Shown here in pieces: positions 1 through 11,949 of a stretch of DNA of 64,000 nucleotides. The position numbers and the translations under genes are program-made. Positions within the stretch are counted from its first letter, which is position 1. Every line of letters starts with the position of its first letter. The notes under the pieces were generated by a model, which was not told where the DNA came from, did no database searches, and saw only the letters and a list, made by a program, of their open reading frames with translations. Source of the stretch: Terfezia claveryi (lineage: Eukaryota > Ascomycota > Pezizomycetes > Pezizales > Pezizaceae); the NCBI GenBank assembly GCA_015179025.1, contig WHUX01000003.1, positions 620,001 through 684,000 of the forward strand, given 5' to 3'.

Positions 1-420
1 GGTTGGTAGTAACTGGTAACACTGCATCAATTTATGCCCATTAATTTTCATTAATATCATGGCTATGAAACTTTGATAGCAGGGAAGGGTTATTTGGAAC
101 TGAGGATAAAACACTCTGATCTGATGCTATTGAAGGCAGACAGCAAATTGTCGTAACATACATATATCCAGCCCTAAAACCTTGTTCAGATTTCTTGTCG
201 GCAACGAACAAATTATAATTCAAGATTTCGTTATGACGGGCCCGCGTGAATATCAGAAAAAAAAAAACCTACCCGATCCGGACTTTATGAATTACAGGTG
301 AATATACAAAATGGAACTGAATCCGCATGTAATTGTATCCCACATACCAAGAAAGAGCAAGCAAAACAACCCTACAAAAAAATATAAACGCCAACACCAC
401 GCACAACATACATATGCCAC
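1..420. other. Intergenic, no gene seen
   Basis: This stretch lies downstream of the GH3 pseudogene. It contains only short chance ORFs and an A-run near 258-269. I see no recognisable coding, repeat or RNA feature. Confidence 0.5.
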
Positions 421-3225
421 CTAGTTGATCCAAGTCCATGGCCCACAAGAAATCCTGAATGACTTCTTGTTCCGTAAATCCCGAGAGCTAGCTCCCACAA
501 TGACCTTGGACTCGGCATCCTGATCCAGCACCCAGCTCTTCTTCTTGTCGTCATAATAACCCAAAGCATACACAACCAGCTGTCTTTGTCTCTCCTTGCT
601 TCAAATCCACTTTGTCGAAGCCCTTCAACTCCTTCACCGGTCATCCCAAGCCAGACTTTGATGTTTGAGCGACGTAAAACTGACATGACTCTTTGCCGTC
701 TAGTTTACCTGTATTTGTATTGTCCACTTCGGTTCTGATCATAACCACATCCGCGGAAAATGCATCTTTCGAGATGCGTAGGTTGGAGTACGAAAATGTA
801 GTGTAGGAAAGACCAAATCCGAAGGGAAAAAGTGGTTCAATCTTCACCTTATCATAGTGGCGGTAGCAAAGGTAGACGCCCTCACCATATGTCACCTTGT
901 CATTCTCTCCAGGGAAGTTGTGGAAGCAGGGAGTGTCTTCAAGACGCCTGGGGAAGGTCACCGGGAGTTTCCCAGATGGCGAAATCTTGCCCAGGAGGAC
1001 ATCATAAAGGGAATTTCCCAGTTCCTGTCCTTGATACCATGCCTGAAATTCGATCATTCATAAAAAAGGGGAAGTTCCAATGGGTAGATATGGGAGACCA
1101 ACCTGCATCAGAGTGGAGACTTCATTGATCCATGGCATGGTGATTGGAGAACCGGATTGATTTACCACAACTGCATTGGGGTTGGCCTTGATGACCTCCC
1201 CTATCAACCTATCCTGCTCTCCTGGCAAGTCCATGCTCTCCATATCGTATGCCTCACTCTCCCATTCAATATTATTCCCCACAACCAAAACAACAATATC
1301 ACTCTCCGTGGCAAGTTGCACAGCATCTCCGAGCAAGTCATCCTTGACCTCCTCCATGAATCCAATTCTTGAGCCATCCATAACCTCATCACGATAAAGC
1401 TCATCTGTGTAATGTACTGGGATAGGGTCCAACTCTCTGGACACAGCCTCAACAACAACTTCGTAGGTTCTGCCAGCTTCCATCTCAAGATCCTGGCGCA
1501 CTTCAGGCGACGCGTATGCCATAAACATCTCTGATCACTCAGAGCCCCTAGTCCTGTTCCAGATATTAATCAATATCTTTCCATCTATAATCTGCCTGCC
1601 TGGTCCATAAGTGCCCATACTGAAGGTGTGTTTTCCACTAGTCTTTGGGGTCAACAATCCCGTCGCCCTGTAGGAGTATCTCTTCCCTGGCACAAATGAT
1701 TTGGGAAGGTTATCACAGCAGGAGAGAACAGTGCTCTTCCGGTGAGAAGAGTGAACCGTTTTTCCGGAGAAATTTGTGTTGCCGAGTACTTCATATACAA
1801 CCCATGTTCTCCATTCTCTGGCGAAACAAGTCTCCGGAAAAATTGGGATCCACCTAATAGCAAGGCATCCATCAGCCTGTTTTACCTTCAGATTTGGGTA
1901 CTCTGATGCCACATTCTTGACGAATCGATCATATGGGTTCTGTCGGTAGTGAGGATTGAGGGATGCGGAGCCACCTCCAGCAGCGACGGATTGCCGGGAG
2001 TTCGGTCCAATGAAGGCAATTTGCTTGATACCGTCAAGTTTGAGGGGGAGGAGATTCTTCTCATTTTTGAGAAGGACAATTCCTTCTGAGGCAGCCTTGC
2101 GGAGAAAAGCCTGGTGTTCTAGGCGGTTGTGGCCTTCCTCTCGCCCCTCTTGCCAATCGGGATATTGGTATTTTCCGGTTTTATGAATCTGCAAAAACAG
2201 TAAGAGCCTATTATAGATCTAGAGAGTGGTGTGTAAAATACTCACCAACTTTAATATTCGGCGGACGTTCGTATCCAGGGAGCTCTCCTTCATGTATCCC
2301 AAATTTACTGCATCCACTAAGTTCTTCCCTCTCTTCCTGGGTGGGCCTGGCATCTCCAAATCCAATCCAGCTTCCACACTTGGGCATATGCTGTTCACAC
2401 CAAATCAATCACTCATCACTATCCCATCATATCCCCACTCGCCTCGAAGAATATCCGTTAACAATCTCTTGTTATTGCTCGCATATATTCCGTTAATCTT
2501 GCTATAATTTGCCATCACACACCAAGGGTTGCTCTCCCGGAGTGCAATCTGGGATGGGACCAAATGGAGCTCGCGGAGCGTACGCTCCGACATAGTTTGG
2601 TCTACGACGAAACGCTTTGTCTCCTGGTCATTTGCGGCAAAGTGTTTGATTGTGGTGGCAATGCCATGGGATTGTACGGCATTGATGTAGTGTGAGGCGA
2701 GCTTACCGCGAAGGAATGGATCATCTCCGGAGAAAGACTCAAAATTTCTCCCACCAAGAGGCGAGCGATGGAGACACACTATCGGCGATTAAAACGAGCA
2801 CGACTGCGATCCTTGGTTTGAGTCCCTTACCAGTTGGAGCCAACAGAATGTCGGCCTTCTTGTCCCTCATTTTCGTGGCCAGCAAATGGCCGATGCCCGC
2901 TACAACATTGTGGAAGCCAGTGAAACTGCGCTTGGAGTCAATGCTGCCGTAGTCCCATCCACCATAGTCCTCCACGAACTCCAACTGGTCCATCCGATGT
3001 CTGTGGATCTGGTTAGTCCGTACTCGTCGTGATAGGGACTAATATCGCGGAGGGAATTAAGGCAAAGAGGTTATGACAGACCTTCAATTGAGGTATTCCC
3101 AATCGCGGTACAGCCAATGTACGCCAGATATCAACTCCGGAAAGGAAATGTGCCTTTTCCTCAAGAGTAAGCTGCGAAAGCTTCCCATTCACCCATTCCT
3201 CCATTGTTGGCTGCTTCATGTTCAT
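421..3225 (-). pseudogene. Beta-glucosidase, glycoside hydrolase family 3 with PA14 insert, decayed
   Basis: The family hydrolyses terminal beta-D-glucosides. The N-terminus (start at 3225, WRTLAVPRLGIP) leads through an intron at 3001-3081 into TSDGPVGVRG, then LLAPT, an intron at 2779-2830, HRSPLGGRNFESF, KHFAANDQE and the nucleophile region GYDGIVMSD. Further introns fit at 2189-2245 and 1043-1102. The C-terminal GH3 domain (SEGIVLLKNEKNLLPL, FIGPN), a PA14-like segment (about 1560-1850) and the FPFGFGLSYTTF / fibronectin-like tail ending WTWIN with TAG at 421-423 are all present. There is no signal peptide. Damage: TGA at 2405-2407 where the family has Trp just after the nucleophile Asp; frame changes near 2940-2970, in the PA14 part (about 1700-1850), near 1530 and near 650. 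The layout matches intracellular mould GH3-PA14 enzymes. The family call is firm, and loss of function is very likely. Confidence 0.9.
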
Positions 3226-3939
3226 TGTAAAGTTCGTAAAAGAAAATTTGTAACAGGAACGCCCGATAAATGCAAGCAAACTCAGGAGGAGGTACAAGAT
3301 CAAAGAATGATGAATGCCCCTCTATTATGGTATAAATTGACAGTTCCCTAACTCCACAGTAAGAATCAACAGAGGCAATAAGCGCCAACTCGGCAGACTG
3401 ATACCGGAGCAATTGTGGGACACTCTCTCTGGCCATAATATATAGAAACCTCTATTTCCCCTCAACAATGGGTGGGGATTATCATTGGAGGATGGCTAAG
3501 ATGCTGCTGTCCGCAAACGAATGAGCACGGTACTGTACAAGGAGGGGTAAGCAGTCCGATTCGCAAGAGAGGGAAGCTTGCAGTGAGTACTGGATTGATG
3601 TGTCCCAGACTGCCGCATAAAGAGCTTTCTGTGGAATGGTTGGCAGCTGGGCCGACTATAGTAGATAATATTGTCCCGGGAAGCGACGCGCTCTACATAG
3701 GTATATTGTGCATCACCGGAACACTCATAGACCAAGGCGCTGATTGATGCAACATTCTAAGCAGTACTTCTTCGTTCGAAGTTGAACTGCCATGGCCCCA
3801 CGCTGAGGCGGGAATATTTTGAAAAGAAAAATTTATTTGATAGTTTTTGCAGTCTCATCCCGGGTGGTCATCGCGTCAGCGGGACGAGACCCGAACCTGC
3901 CAACCAGAACATAACGGCTTAACCGGATCTGTGTAAGGA
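3226..3939. other. Intergenic, upstream of GH3 pseudogene
   Basis: No convincing gene is present. Short ORFs on both strands lack family resemblance. A tRNA-like patch at about 3850-3930 was examined and rejected. Confidence 0.4.
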
Positions 3940-4139
3940 AGATTTTGATCAGAAGAAGTAATCTGTTGCGATAACTATACAAGGCTCGGGAGTGAGTGGA
4001 AGAGGGGTAGTCTTGAGGTTTACGTAGTCCTCAAGATTAGGGCTATTTTTATTTACTAACAAATGTTGCTATGGTAACCTCGGAAGTAGTCGGATTACCA
4101 TGGCAACTAACAAGAAAGTTTACTAAATTATATCCCTCT
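3940..4139 (-). mobile_element. Truncated copy of the SANT-ORF TIR element
   Basis: The reverse complement of this stretch aligns by eye with 10820-11020: an AGAGGGAT terminus, a CTTGTTA motif, a shared block around GTTACCATAGCAAC, then TTTGTTAGTAAATAAAAATA and CTACCCCTCT. Only the left end and leader of the element are present. The coding part and the other terminus are missing. Confidence 0.7.
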
Positions 4140-7100
4140 ATGTTATTTAGCTCACGAAAAGGCCATGTCACGAGATTTTAGAATTTTAGAATTAGAGCCA
4201 CGATAGGTACTGTAGAGATAAAGATTGTGAATTATTTACAATTATTTTGCGATATAGTATACCTTCCCATGGTTTGTATATTATTTAGACTATCTATGTG
4301 CATAACTACTACCAAGAGTATTCCTTCATCGATAATATCCGCTAACTTAGATAGTTGTGGAAACCAGAAGTGTGTACCTACCCGATGGACTAGGAGTGGG
4401 CCATCTGTACCCTGTAAGTGGATATACAGAGTACTTGGGAGACTTGCTTGGGTGTATCTGCAATTTCTCTTGCCAAATTTAGGCCACATAGAAAGGAATC
4501 TGAATTAGAGTATCAAATGCACTTCTTCACTTAAATCATGAGGCATAAAATTCTCAAGTGCCGTGAATGAATCACGTGCAATACTTCGAGACCTTGTGTC
4601 TGCCGCTGGGGGAGTGGGCATGATGTAATAGCAGCACCGGAGCACCAGATGAGAGACCCTGAGACAAGGATCCTAAGAAAGTTACCTATCTACTCTACAT
4701 AATGAAATTACGTCCGAAAGCATGATCCTTTGCATTACAATATTATTCATCAAGAGTTGCTTTTCGTATCTAGCAACTCTCGACAGAAAACCTAAGTGAT
4801 CTTGGTCATCGCCAGCACCCTAAACCAGGGTTGAGTCTGTTTTGTTGAACAAAATACGGAAAAAAAGAACCTATACTATTGTACCTAGACGTCTTTAATA
4901 ATTTAGGTTAGAGGTCATAATTTATATTTGCTATACACGGAAGTACATCTTGTATGTGACAAATCTGTATAAGGTGAGTTGAAATTGCTTTTTCCATCGC
5001 CTCTTTGTTACATGAATTAGTGAACCTTCAGATCGATGCAGCTACGTCAGTGCTCCTTACCCAGTTCCCAAAGTGCCTACTTTAGATTCGAATTCACACT
5101 TTGGGGGAACCAGGTTGTACGCATAGGGCGACTAATGAGCAGAGCTCCTGGGACCCGATTCCAGATCTCATATATAGTCAGCATGAGGGTAACAGCCAAT
5201 CGGAGCGTAGTCGTAAGATACTGTGCATTGGGATTCACTCGACTGATACTGTACCTGCCTACTACGAGTTTGGGCACAAGGACATCCCGAACATGAAAAA
5301 GCGATCGAAATCATAGTGTTAATGGTTATATGTATTTATATTAATGAACGCAAAATGACGGTACTGACACCCAGACGAAATACATGACTCTCGATAATCC
5401 ATCATAAGCACATTCTACCTAGTACGGAGTAGTCTCCCTTCATTATTTGCACATTCCACTATAGCCATAGCTAGCTGGATATGCGCTGCCCACAAATATA
5501 TACCGTGGTATACTTCCGAACCACAAAATTCAACATACCAAGCTCCACGGAAAACCATTTGAAGCCAAAAGCTCCCGTTTGCAGGTGGTTACCCAGGAAG
5601 CTGATCCTGATTTATGGCTAAAGTACCAGAGAAGTTGCGATTAGTGAACAAGGGGTTCAATGAAGATAAAGGGAGGCGGATTATTAAATAATCCAGGGGC
5701 TGCTTCGCTGATGGCTCACTGAATCATTGTAAAACAGCCAAAAAAAACAATTCAAATTTACCAGAAGAGTGAAAGGGGAAGTATAAAGGTTGTATACGCA
5801 TCAATCGAGTTTTGAATACAACCTCACTCCATTGGCTAAAGACAAAGAATACCCTAGCAAGGACTAGATTGGATGCTGAAAATCTTTAATATGATCAACT
5901 CCAAGTTGTATGACCGAATCATACTTTATATTGCAATATTGGCTGACGTATACTACATGTGATGATGATGTAAACGAACCAATTATTAGTTTGGTATGCT
6001 ATAGTATCAACATAACCCATTAACCTACGGATTCCATGGTTATTCCAAAAACTGTGCGAATATAGTGAACTTTCCTTGAAGTTTATAAATATAGGACTAA
6101 ATAGTATATAGGCTAATAATACAATCCAATCCTACATATTATCGAGCTGGAATTCTGGCTCCCTTCCTCTGCCCTGCCACCATTCCGTAAATTTCCGCCC
6201 TCCCGCTCCAGTGTACCAATCTTCCCACTTCCCGCACGTTCCAAATTCACTCCACTTCCTTCTCAAGTGCCAGTTTCACCTCCAACTCCAATCAACGGAG
6301 TTCATGACAAACCACCCAGGCTATATCTACCTTAATTTCATTTTCCAGCAAACAGGAGATACTTTCCCCCGGCTTTGCATCGCCAGCAAGAGAACAGAAA
6401 ATAAATGAAAGGAGAAGATAACTGTGATGTTGCCGACTCCGGTGGTTATGTTTTTGTTTTATTTTTTTTGTTTGGGTACTTCGGTGAATAGTTATCATAG
6501 CTTTCCAATATAATAACTGTGCTAAAAGGGAAGAAATTAAATCGATAATAGATCTTCTGTGATACAATATTACTACCAAATTCTCTGAGAAACGACATAT
6601 CAGCTGATGAACTCACTCTGGATGCTCCCCACTCAATATCTTTCAGACCAGCCGCAATACAGTGCTCCGGTAAGACTGATTAATTGACATCCTATTGTCC
6701 TCGTGACCTATGGTCCCCACTTGGTACCTTGCATTAGCAATCTACCGTTTGTACAAGACTGATTGAGTACTCACTAGCTATTCCCAATCAGTATCTTTTG
6801 GATTACCATTTTACCTTGAGTTTGGAGTCCTACTCGGACCTCCAAATCCCTTAAAACCCCCCCCCCCCTTCTCCCCCCCGGCCCCATCACCTACCTCCAC
6901 CCCCCCTCCGCCGCCCCCGCCTGCCTCTTGCTCGACCTCCCCAGAACGGCCCTCTGACGCGTCCGAATAAAATTCCAATTCCGACATCTCCACCTCACCC
7001 TCTCCATCACTCTCCATCACTTGACTCCCTCCCTACCAACTTCGTTCTCCCCTTTCATTCCCGTCTATTTCTAACCTCGGGAACGTAATTAGTTAGCTGC

Positions 7101-7309
7101 AGCATATACCGGCCTAGATGACTCCGCAGCCGATGAGCATTGTGCTCCAACTGTACTATACACGATGGACACTATTTTTGTGGCGTACCAGTGCTTTCTT
7201 ACAATTCAAACCAGTGCGGAAACTCTAGATTTTTCTCCTCGGCTAACATTGCTGAATGGATTTCTTCAAGACGATTGGGAAGTCGACAGTGCATTCAGCC
7301 TAATACCAT
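4140..7309. other. Long intergenic stretch
   Basis: Only short ORFs without recognisable similarity or plausible intron structure occur here. AT-rich blocks alternate with ordinary sequence, and one C-rich low-complexity tract is listed separately. I see no gene that can be supported. Confidence 0.4.
6851..6930. repeat. C-rich polypyrimidine tract
   Basis: Near-continuous runs of C with a few T, A and G. The opposite strand is G-rich and gives a glycine-rich chance ORF. It could form unusual structures, but no gene is implied. Confidence 0.8.
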
Positions 7310-8494
7310 TCACTTCATGATTATGCTACTCATGGCGGTTTCAAACAGCTGATTTGGCTTCGTACACGAATCGAATAGGCAAAGGTATGGCCATAGACCT
7401 CTGAAGAAATGTCGCCTGAGGGGGGAAATTAGTTCCGGTCAACTACGTCATGCGTATGGGGATATTAAAACATACTTCCAGGCCTTTGAATTTTTAATGA
7501 TAAACAAAGAGTAGCAGTAAGGACACTGAAAAGCATCTCTAGGAAATACACGATCTGCATCTGGCGGACCTGGAACTTTTAGCAGCTTCACCGTCGAATT
7601 CTCTGTCCCAATAATCGTCCCGAATGATGTTGCTGTTTGGGTCCCATCGCTCTCAGCTTCGATAGTATCAAGTGCAGGTTGTGTGTGCACCAAAGCGCAC
7701 TTCGGGACAGTCGAATTCGATTATAGATGACGTTTTAGCTGCTGTGGTAATTGTTCTTGCGTCTTCGTAAATTCCGAGGCGCTTTATTAGGAGTGTTTGC
7801 GTTAGGAAATTTCCAAGAAAATGTTGGCTGTCAAAAATTCGTAGTGTGACAGGTCAATCTCTATGTGATATTTGCCTGTCTTGAGGGACAGGCCGGCGTA
7901 TTGCAACAGAGAGGGTGTACAAGCAGGAGATGATATTAGCGATGTCATCAAGCCTGAAGACAAGATCTGACAATGGAGAGTCGCTGCTGGACTCGGTGGC
8001 TTCGCTCTCGGTGCTCGAAACATTGTCGTCCTCGGTATTGTTTTCCTTCTCTCCATCATTTCCGTCTGTTTCCTCTACCTCTTCAATAGTATCTACGCGG
8101 TGCTGTGTCGAGCAAAGCGCTTAATCACATAAACCAATTATTAAAAACTCCCCCAACTTGGATATCAGATTCAATACGCACCTTCTAGTGATGTGTTCAG
8201 TTCCTCAAGTAACTCCACCACTGTATTCTGAAGATATGATGCCTCCTTCAGCTTATAATCCAGCGACATCCTGCTATGGGCTGGATAATGGGCTCCCATA
8301 TTCCTAGACCATACCCTGAACCGTCCGATTTGGTCCTGAACAAGTTGCAGAGAAATTTCTTTTGTCTCATCCCCGCCAGAGTCTTGTCCAGGACCCAGAT
8401 TACCGAACCCCGTCGTGATCTTATCAAAAGCTGCTATGCATGAGTGGTACCAATCCGAGATGGACTGAGGTGGATTCGCGACCGCCAAAGCCAT
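7310..8494 (-). pseudogene. Fungal C2H2 zinc-finger protein (AcuF-like family), decayed
   Basis: The start at 8494 opens a domain with the family hallmarks FDKI, QDQIGRFRVWSRNMGAH, SRMSLDYKLKEA and VVELLEEL. An intron at 8120-8181 joins in phase to a Glu/Ser-rich acidic segment and RLDDIANIISCLYTLSVAIR RPVPQDR. TGA at 7854-7856 then breaks the frame. Downstream, after a frame change near 7690, comes the C2H2-like region FQCPYCYSL, then an intron at 7416-7475, then WKRHFFRGLWPYLC and KPNQLFE. These are the order and spacing seen in fungal proteins annotated as oxidoreductase AcuF-like C2H2 proteins, whose biochemical role I do not know. The 3' end fades into non-coding sequence before the remaining zinc fingers. 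One nonsense codon and at least two frameshifts make it non-functional. Confidence 0.75.
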
Positions 8495-8914
8495 TGCGAT
8501 TATGATGTGGTGATCATGAATGAATAGGCGTTGACTAGGAAATATATATAGTGCAGCGGAAGTGCAAATATTTGCTTTTTCCTGACCTAACCAGCCCCGC
8601 TTTCCAACCAAGCCCAACAAGCATATACATAAATCCTTTAGTATATATGCAGAGTACATATGTATCACCGACCAACATCCAAGCTGAAGTCATCCTCGAG
8701 CTCGAGGGCATCAAGGCCTAGATGGCATGAAACAGTCAAGGAGATGAAAAATTACCAGCAATCCTCTGCCAGTTTGGGGCGCATGTGAGTAATGAGTATT
8801 TAAAATAATAAGATAAAAATCCTCTACCAGTTTTCCTAAAAGGTTTAATCTGGGTGAGTACCGCACATGTACGTAATGTGTAACTCGGTGATACCATAGT
8901 ACTTCCAATAGTCA

Positions 8915-9286
8915 TTGAAATCATCTGATGAGCGAGTGGGTGCACGATTTGTAACCCGCGGAGACTTATACGAGGATCTTGTCAATCTTGCCAATGACGG
9001 ATGGAAACCCATACCGACCTCAGAATCCGGCTTCTTCAATAACCCAACAACCAGCCAGTCCCTCATCACGTACCATCAACGAGTCCAGCGCCGTGCAAGC
9101 TTTCTCTATAGCATGCTGAGAGAAAAGCTCGAGTCTCCAAATGTAAATGTGAGGTGCCGCATACTCATATACTTATATAATAATGGACCGATGGACTGGA
9201 TTCCGCAACGGACCAGAACATATATACGGCTTAATAATTGCTATTCCAATTCAAGTAACAATATTGTGTTACGATGCCGGAATTAA
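8915..9286 (+). CDS. Hypothetical coding fragment
   Basis: The 5' two thirds look protein-like (SSDERVGARFVTRGDLYEDL, then LANDGWKPIPTSESGFF, then LITYHQRVQRRASFLYSML). A CAATAG that could be a splice acceptor lies just upstream, and a GTGAGG that could be a donor follows the SPNVN residues at about 9150. This suggests one internal exon of an otherwise unidentified or lost gene. There is no good ATG and I recognise no family. It is divergent to the C2H2 pseudogene. Confidence 0.3.
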   Translation: MKSSDERVGARFVTRGDLYEDLVNLANDGWKPIPTSESGFFNNPTTSQSLITYHQRVQRRASFLYSMLREKLESPNVNVRCRILIYLYNNGPMDWIPQRTRTYIRLNNCYSNSSNNIVLRCRN

Positions 9287-9395
9287 TGCAAAGCCGGAGA
9301 AGAAGTTGATTCGGGAGTGGAGTTACTTACTTTATAAACTAGTAGTCAAGTCCTCCAGCTAAGCTAAGAGTGCCGCCATCGGAATACTTCGAGAC

Positions 9396-9619
9396 TGTGG
9401 GTGTGTGCATTGTAAGAAATACTCTTCCAATACATGTGCGAACATGTGAGTACATCAACAACATGTGGGCATGGAGGCATGTGGATAAGAAGCATATGAA
9501 GGCATATGAAGGCATATGACAAGCATGTGTGAATACGGACGAGATATGTATATATAGACTGCTAGAACCCCTTAAAGGCAGAGACATATAGATCAATCAA
9601 GCAATACATCTCTCCCACA
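9396..9619 (+). mobile_element. Possible solo LTR (Copia-like)
   Basis: The 224-bp segment starts TGTGGG and ends CCCACA. It has a TATATATA box near 9549 and a downstream CCTTAAAGG block, the architecture of a retrotransposon LTR. Inside are three near-tandem copies of GCATATGAAG-type units at 9491-9520. No matching 5-bp flanking duplication is present (GAGAC versus AATAA), and no internal retrotransposon sequence adjoins, so the call is tentative. Confidence 0.4.
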
Positions 9620-9933
9620 AATAAGCCTCCAATATCTACGTTCATATCCTAAAGATCTCATAATCCTTACGTGATGCTTCAGCCTCTTACTAGGTATCTT
9701 GTAAGTTCCCCTCACCCACGCTAGGATCGTCCTGTGCTGTGACTTCGACTTTGACTTGGGTATTCTTAACCCCCACTTTTTCCGGGAGTGTTATCTGTCT
9801 TGATAGTGGTATGTGGTTTATAAACTATAAATTCAATTACAGTTCTCTCTGTTCTAATCTAGAAACTCATTCAAGACCACTCATTGCAGCTATAACCCAT
9901 CTACCACGGATATATCAAAAACAACCTTTACCT

Positions 9934-10286
9934 TCACCGCTGTGCTTCCTTCTCCATTTGCTTTTTCAAATCATTCTTCCGTCCTTCCTCAGCCTCTTGG
10001 ATTTTTGCATAAATATCCATAATTTCTTGCTCGTATGCCTCAATTTCATTCTGGACCTTCTTAATCCACGTGGAATCAATACCATCAGGAATCTCCTGCA
10101 TTCCCAGAACAAGATTTCGGCGCTTGGTTTGGGTGCTGATAAGCTGCTGGATCCAATATCGGAGCTGCTCGTCCCACGAACCACTGGGTTGATTTTTGAT
10201 GACATGTGAGGAGGTTTCTTGTGTGGATTGGCAAAAGTTAACGTGAACTTTGTTTTTGGGAAGTGAAGTGGTAGATGAAATGACAT
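9934..10286 (-). pseudogene. Coiled-coil hypothetical protein, broken reading frame
   Basis: Ending at the TGA at 9934-9936 is a charged, helix-prone stretch: WDEQLRYWIQQLIS, then QEIPDGIDSTWIKKVQNEI, then EIMDIYAKIQEAEEGRKNDL. It is typical of a coiled coil. The only upstream ATG (10286) is in a different frame, and the coding frame meets a stop before any Met, so a frameshift or missing exon is required. I do not recognise the family. Confidence 0.35.
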
Positions 10287-10819
10287 GATGTGGGTTCAGT
10301 TAAATACGGTTTCCACGCAGGTCATGAGCGCAGGTCAAATTAAATCGACCTCACGGTGATTATGGTCATGCGATGGCCTAGTTGAATCTTTGGTTGAGGT
10401 ATCCAAGATCGATATCTGAGCCATTTCATAAATGACATTTTCAATATGTGAACTATAATATTAACAGTAGAGATATATGCGCATGCATTCAATGGAGTGG
10501 AAGGGACAAACCGGAAGTCACCCTTCTCAATAACCACCTACCAACATCTAGAATGTCAATCCCAAAGCTTGCGCTTACTTGGCCTTGTATTAGGCTCGAT
10601 ATCATCGTTAACAGCATAAATACTACTTAGATGTACTAAGGCTAAAAATAAAAAATAAAAAAAGAAATCTACAACACCTAGGGATTTCCGCATGGTCACC
10701 CACTGTAGTACTAGCCTGGTAATATATGGTAGAGAGGACCGGATGCCTCGTTTTTTTCAGTCAAGAGTTGATCTATTATAACCTCACTATAAAAAGTACT
10801 ACTCTACAGGCCTACTAGT

Positions 10820-11562
10820 AGAGGGATTTAGCAACTTAGATTCTTGTTAATATTCTTGTTAAGTTGTCATGGCAACCCGACAAGTTCCGATGTTACCATA
10901 GCAACCATTTGTTAGTAAATAAAAATAGCCGCACACTTGTGGTTATCTACCATCAATAACTACCCCTCTTGCGCTCGCTCTCTACCTTCGAATAATCATC
11001 AGAACACATCCAAACCTCCGATATGGCTACTCAAGATCAAGGTCATCTTCACACTTCAGAGTGCGAGTTATCTTGTGGGGTAGATCAATCACAAATCACT
11101 CATGTACAACCCCCTCTTTTGAGCGCTATCTCCAGTGGAATTCGAACTCCAAGTGATGCGACACCAACCTCAAGTGGCCCAACTGCGAGTGGCAGAACGG
11201 GTGGCAGAGTGAGACTTTCAGAAGACGAAAAGGTCAAGCTTGTTCGTCTTTGTATCTTGCATCAAGCGTCTCGTTTGCGGTCGCTATAGCTAGAGTTGCT
11301 GCCGCTGCTGCTCCTGCTGCTGCTGCCACTATCATGATGTCTGTTCTTGAGGATGTCCGATGTCCGTTCTTGAGGATGTCCGATGTTGAAGATGTCCGAT
11401 GTTGATGGATGTTGATGGATGTCCGATGTTGATCGCACTTAACATTAACATTAACATCAGAACCTGCAAAACCTCTTTTTTATTTTTCCGCTAACTATTT
11501 GGCTATTTCTGCTTAGTAACAATAGCCGTAACAATAACAAGAAAAGGTTGCTAAATCCCTCT
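10820..11562 (+). mobile_element. TIR DNA transposon carrying a SANT-like ORF
   Basis: The two ends are inverted: AGAGGGATTTAGCAAC at the left and GTTGCTAAATCCCTCT at the right. Each end is flanked by AGT (10817-10819 and 11563-11565), a 3-bp duplication. A second, truncated copy lies at 3940-4139. The element has one short ORF and no transposase, so it is non-autonomous or internally deleted. Superfamily is uncertain; a 3-bp duplication together with a Myb/SANT-type protein would suit a Harbinger-like element. Confidence 0.7.
11023..11289 (+). CDS. Short SANT/Myb-like ORF inside TIR element
   Basis: An 88-codon ORF. A Ser/Thr/Pro-rich N-terminus is followed by RVRLSEDEKVKLVRLCILHQ, which resembles the first helix of Myb/SANT-like DNA-binding proteins carried by transposons. 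It ends before a full domain is formed, so it is probably truncated. It is the only coding potential in the 743-bp element and was probably derived from its accessory DNA-binding protein. Confidence 0.4.
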   Translation: MATQDQGHLHTSECELSCGVDQSQITHVQPPLLSAISSGIRTPSDATPTSSGPTASGRTGGRVRLSEDEKVKLVRLCILHQASRLRSL

Positions 11563-11949
11563 AGTGAGCAGCCATGGGCACTAGAACACTCCTGCAAACC
11601 CCCTGCAATGTTGAATTAGACGCAGCAAAACGAATATAAGGGATGTCTTCACGGTTGGGTGTGGAGGAACGATGGGAAGGCTATCGATGCGAAGGCTATG
11701 GATGCCTGTAGGACGTTTGACATTGTGGGCCAAGCAACATTATGGGCCAAGCAACATTGTGGGCCAAGCAACATTGTGGGCCAAGGTTTCCACGTGTAGG
11801 AAGCAGTCACTGCTCTTAGTTTAGCCTTGAATGTATCCGGGCTTCCGGATGGCGAACTCTAAGGTTGACATAGTCTGGTTGACACAAGACCCTTGGTAGA
11901 GGTAATTCTGGCTAAATGCATACTTATCTATGGAAACGAGTACGCACTA

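Noticed and set aside
372..3747. Plus-strand and alternative-frame ORFs across the GH3 region
   Set aside because: They are shadows of the minus-strand GH3 coding sequence without own features.
3850..3930. tRNA-like patch on the minus strand (GGTTCGGGTCTCGTCCCG)
   Set aside because: A B-box-like string is present, but no acceptor stem, anticodon arm or proper T-arm can be drawn.
9391..9624. Target-site duplication for the LTR-like piece
   Set aside because: Flanks GAGAC and AATAA do not match; only the end motifs support an LTR.
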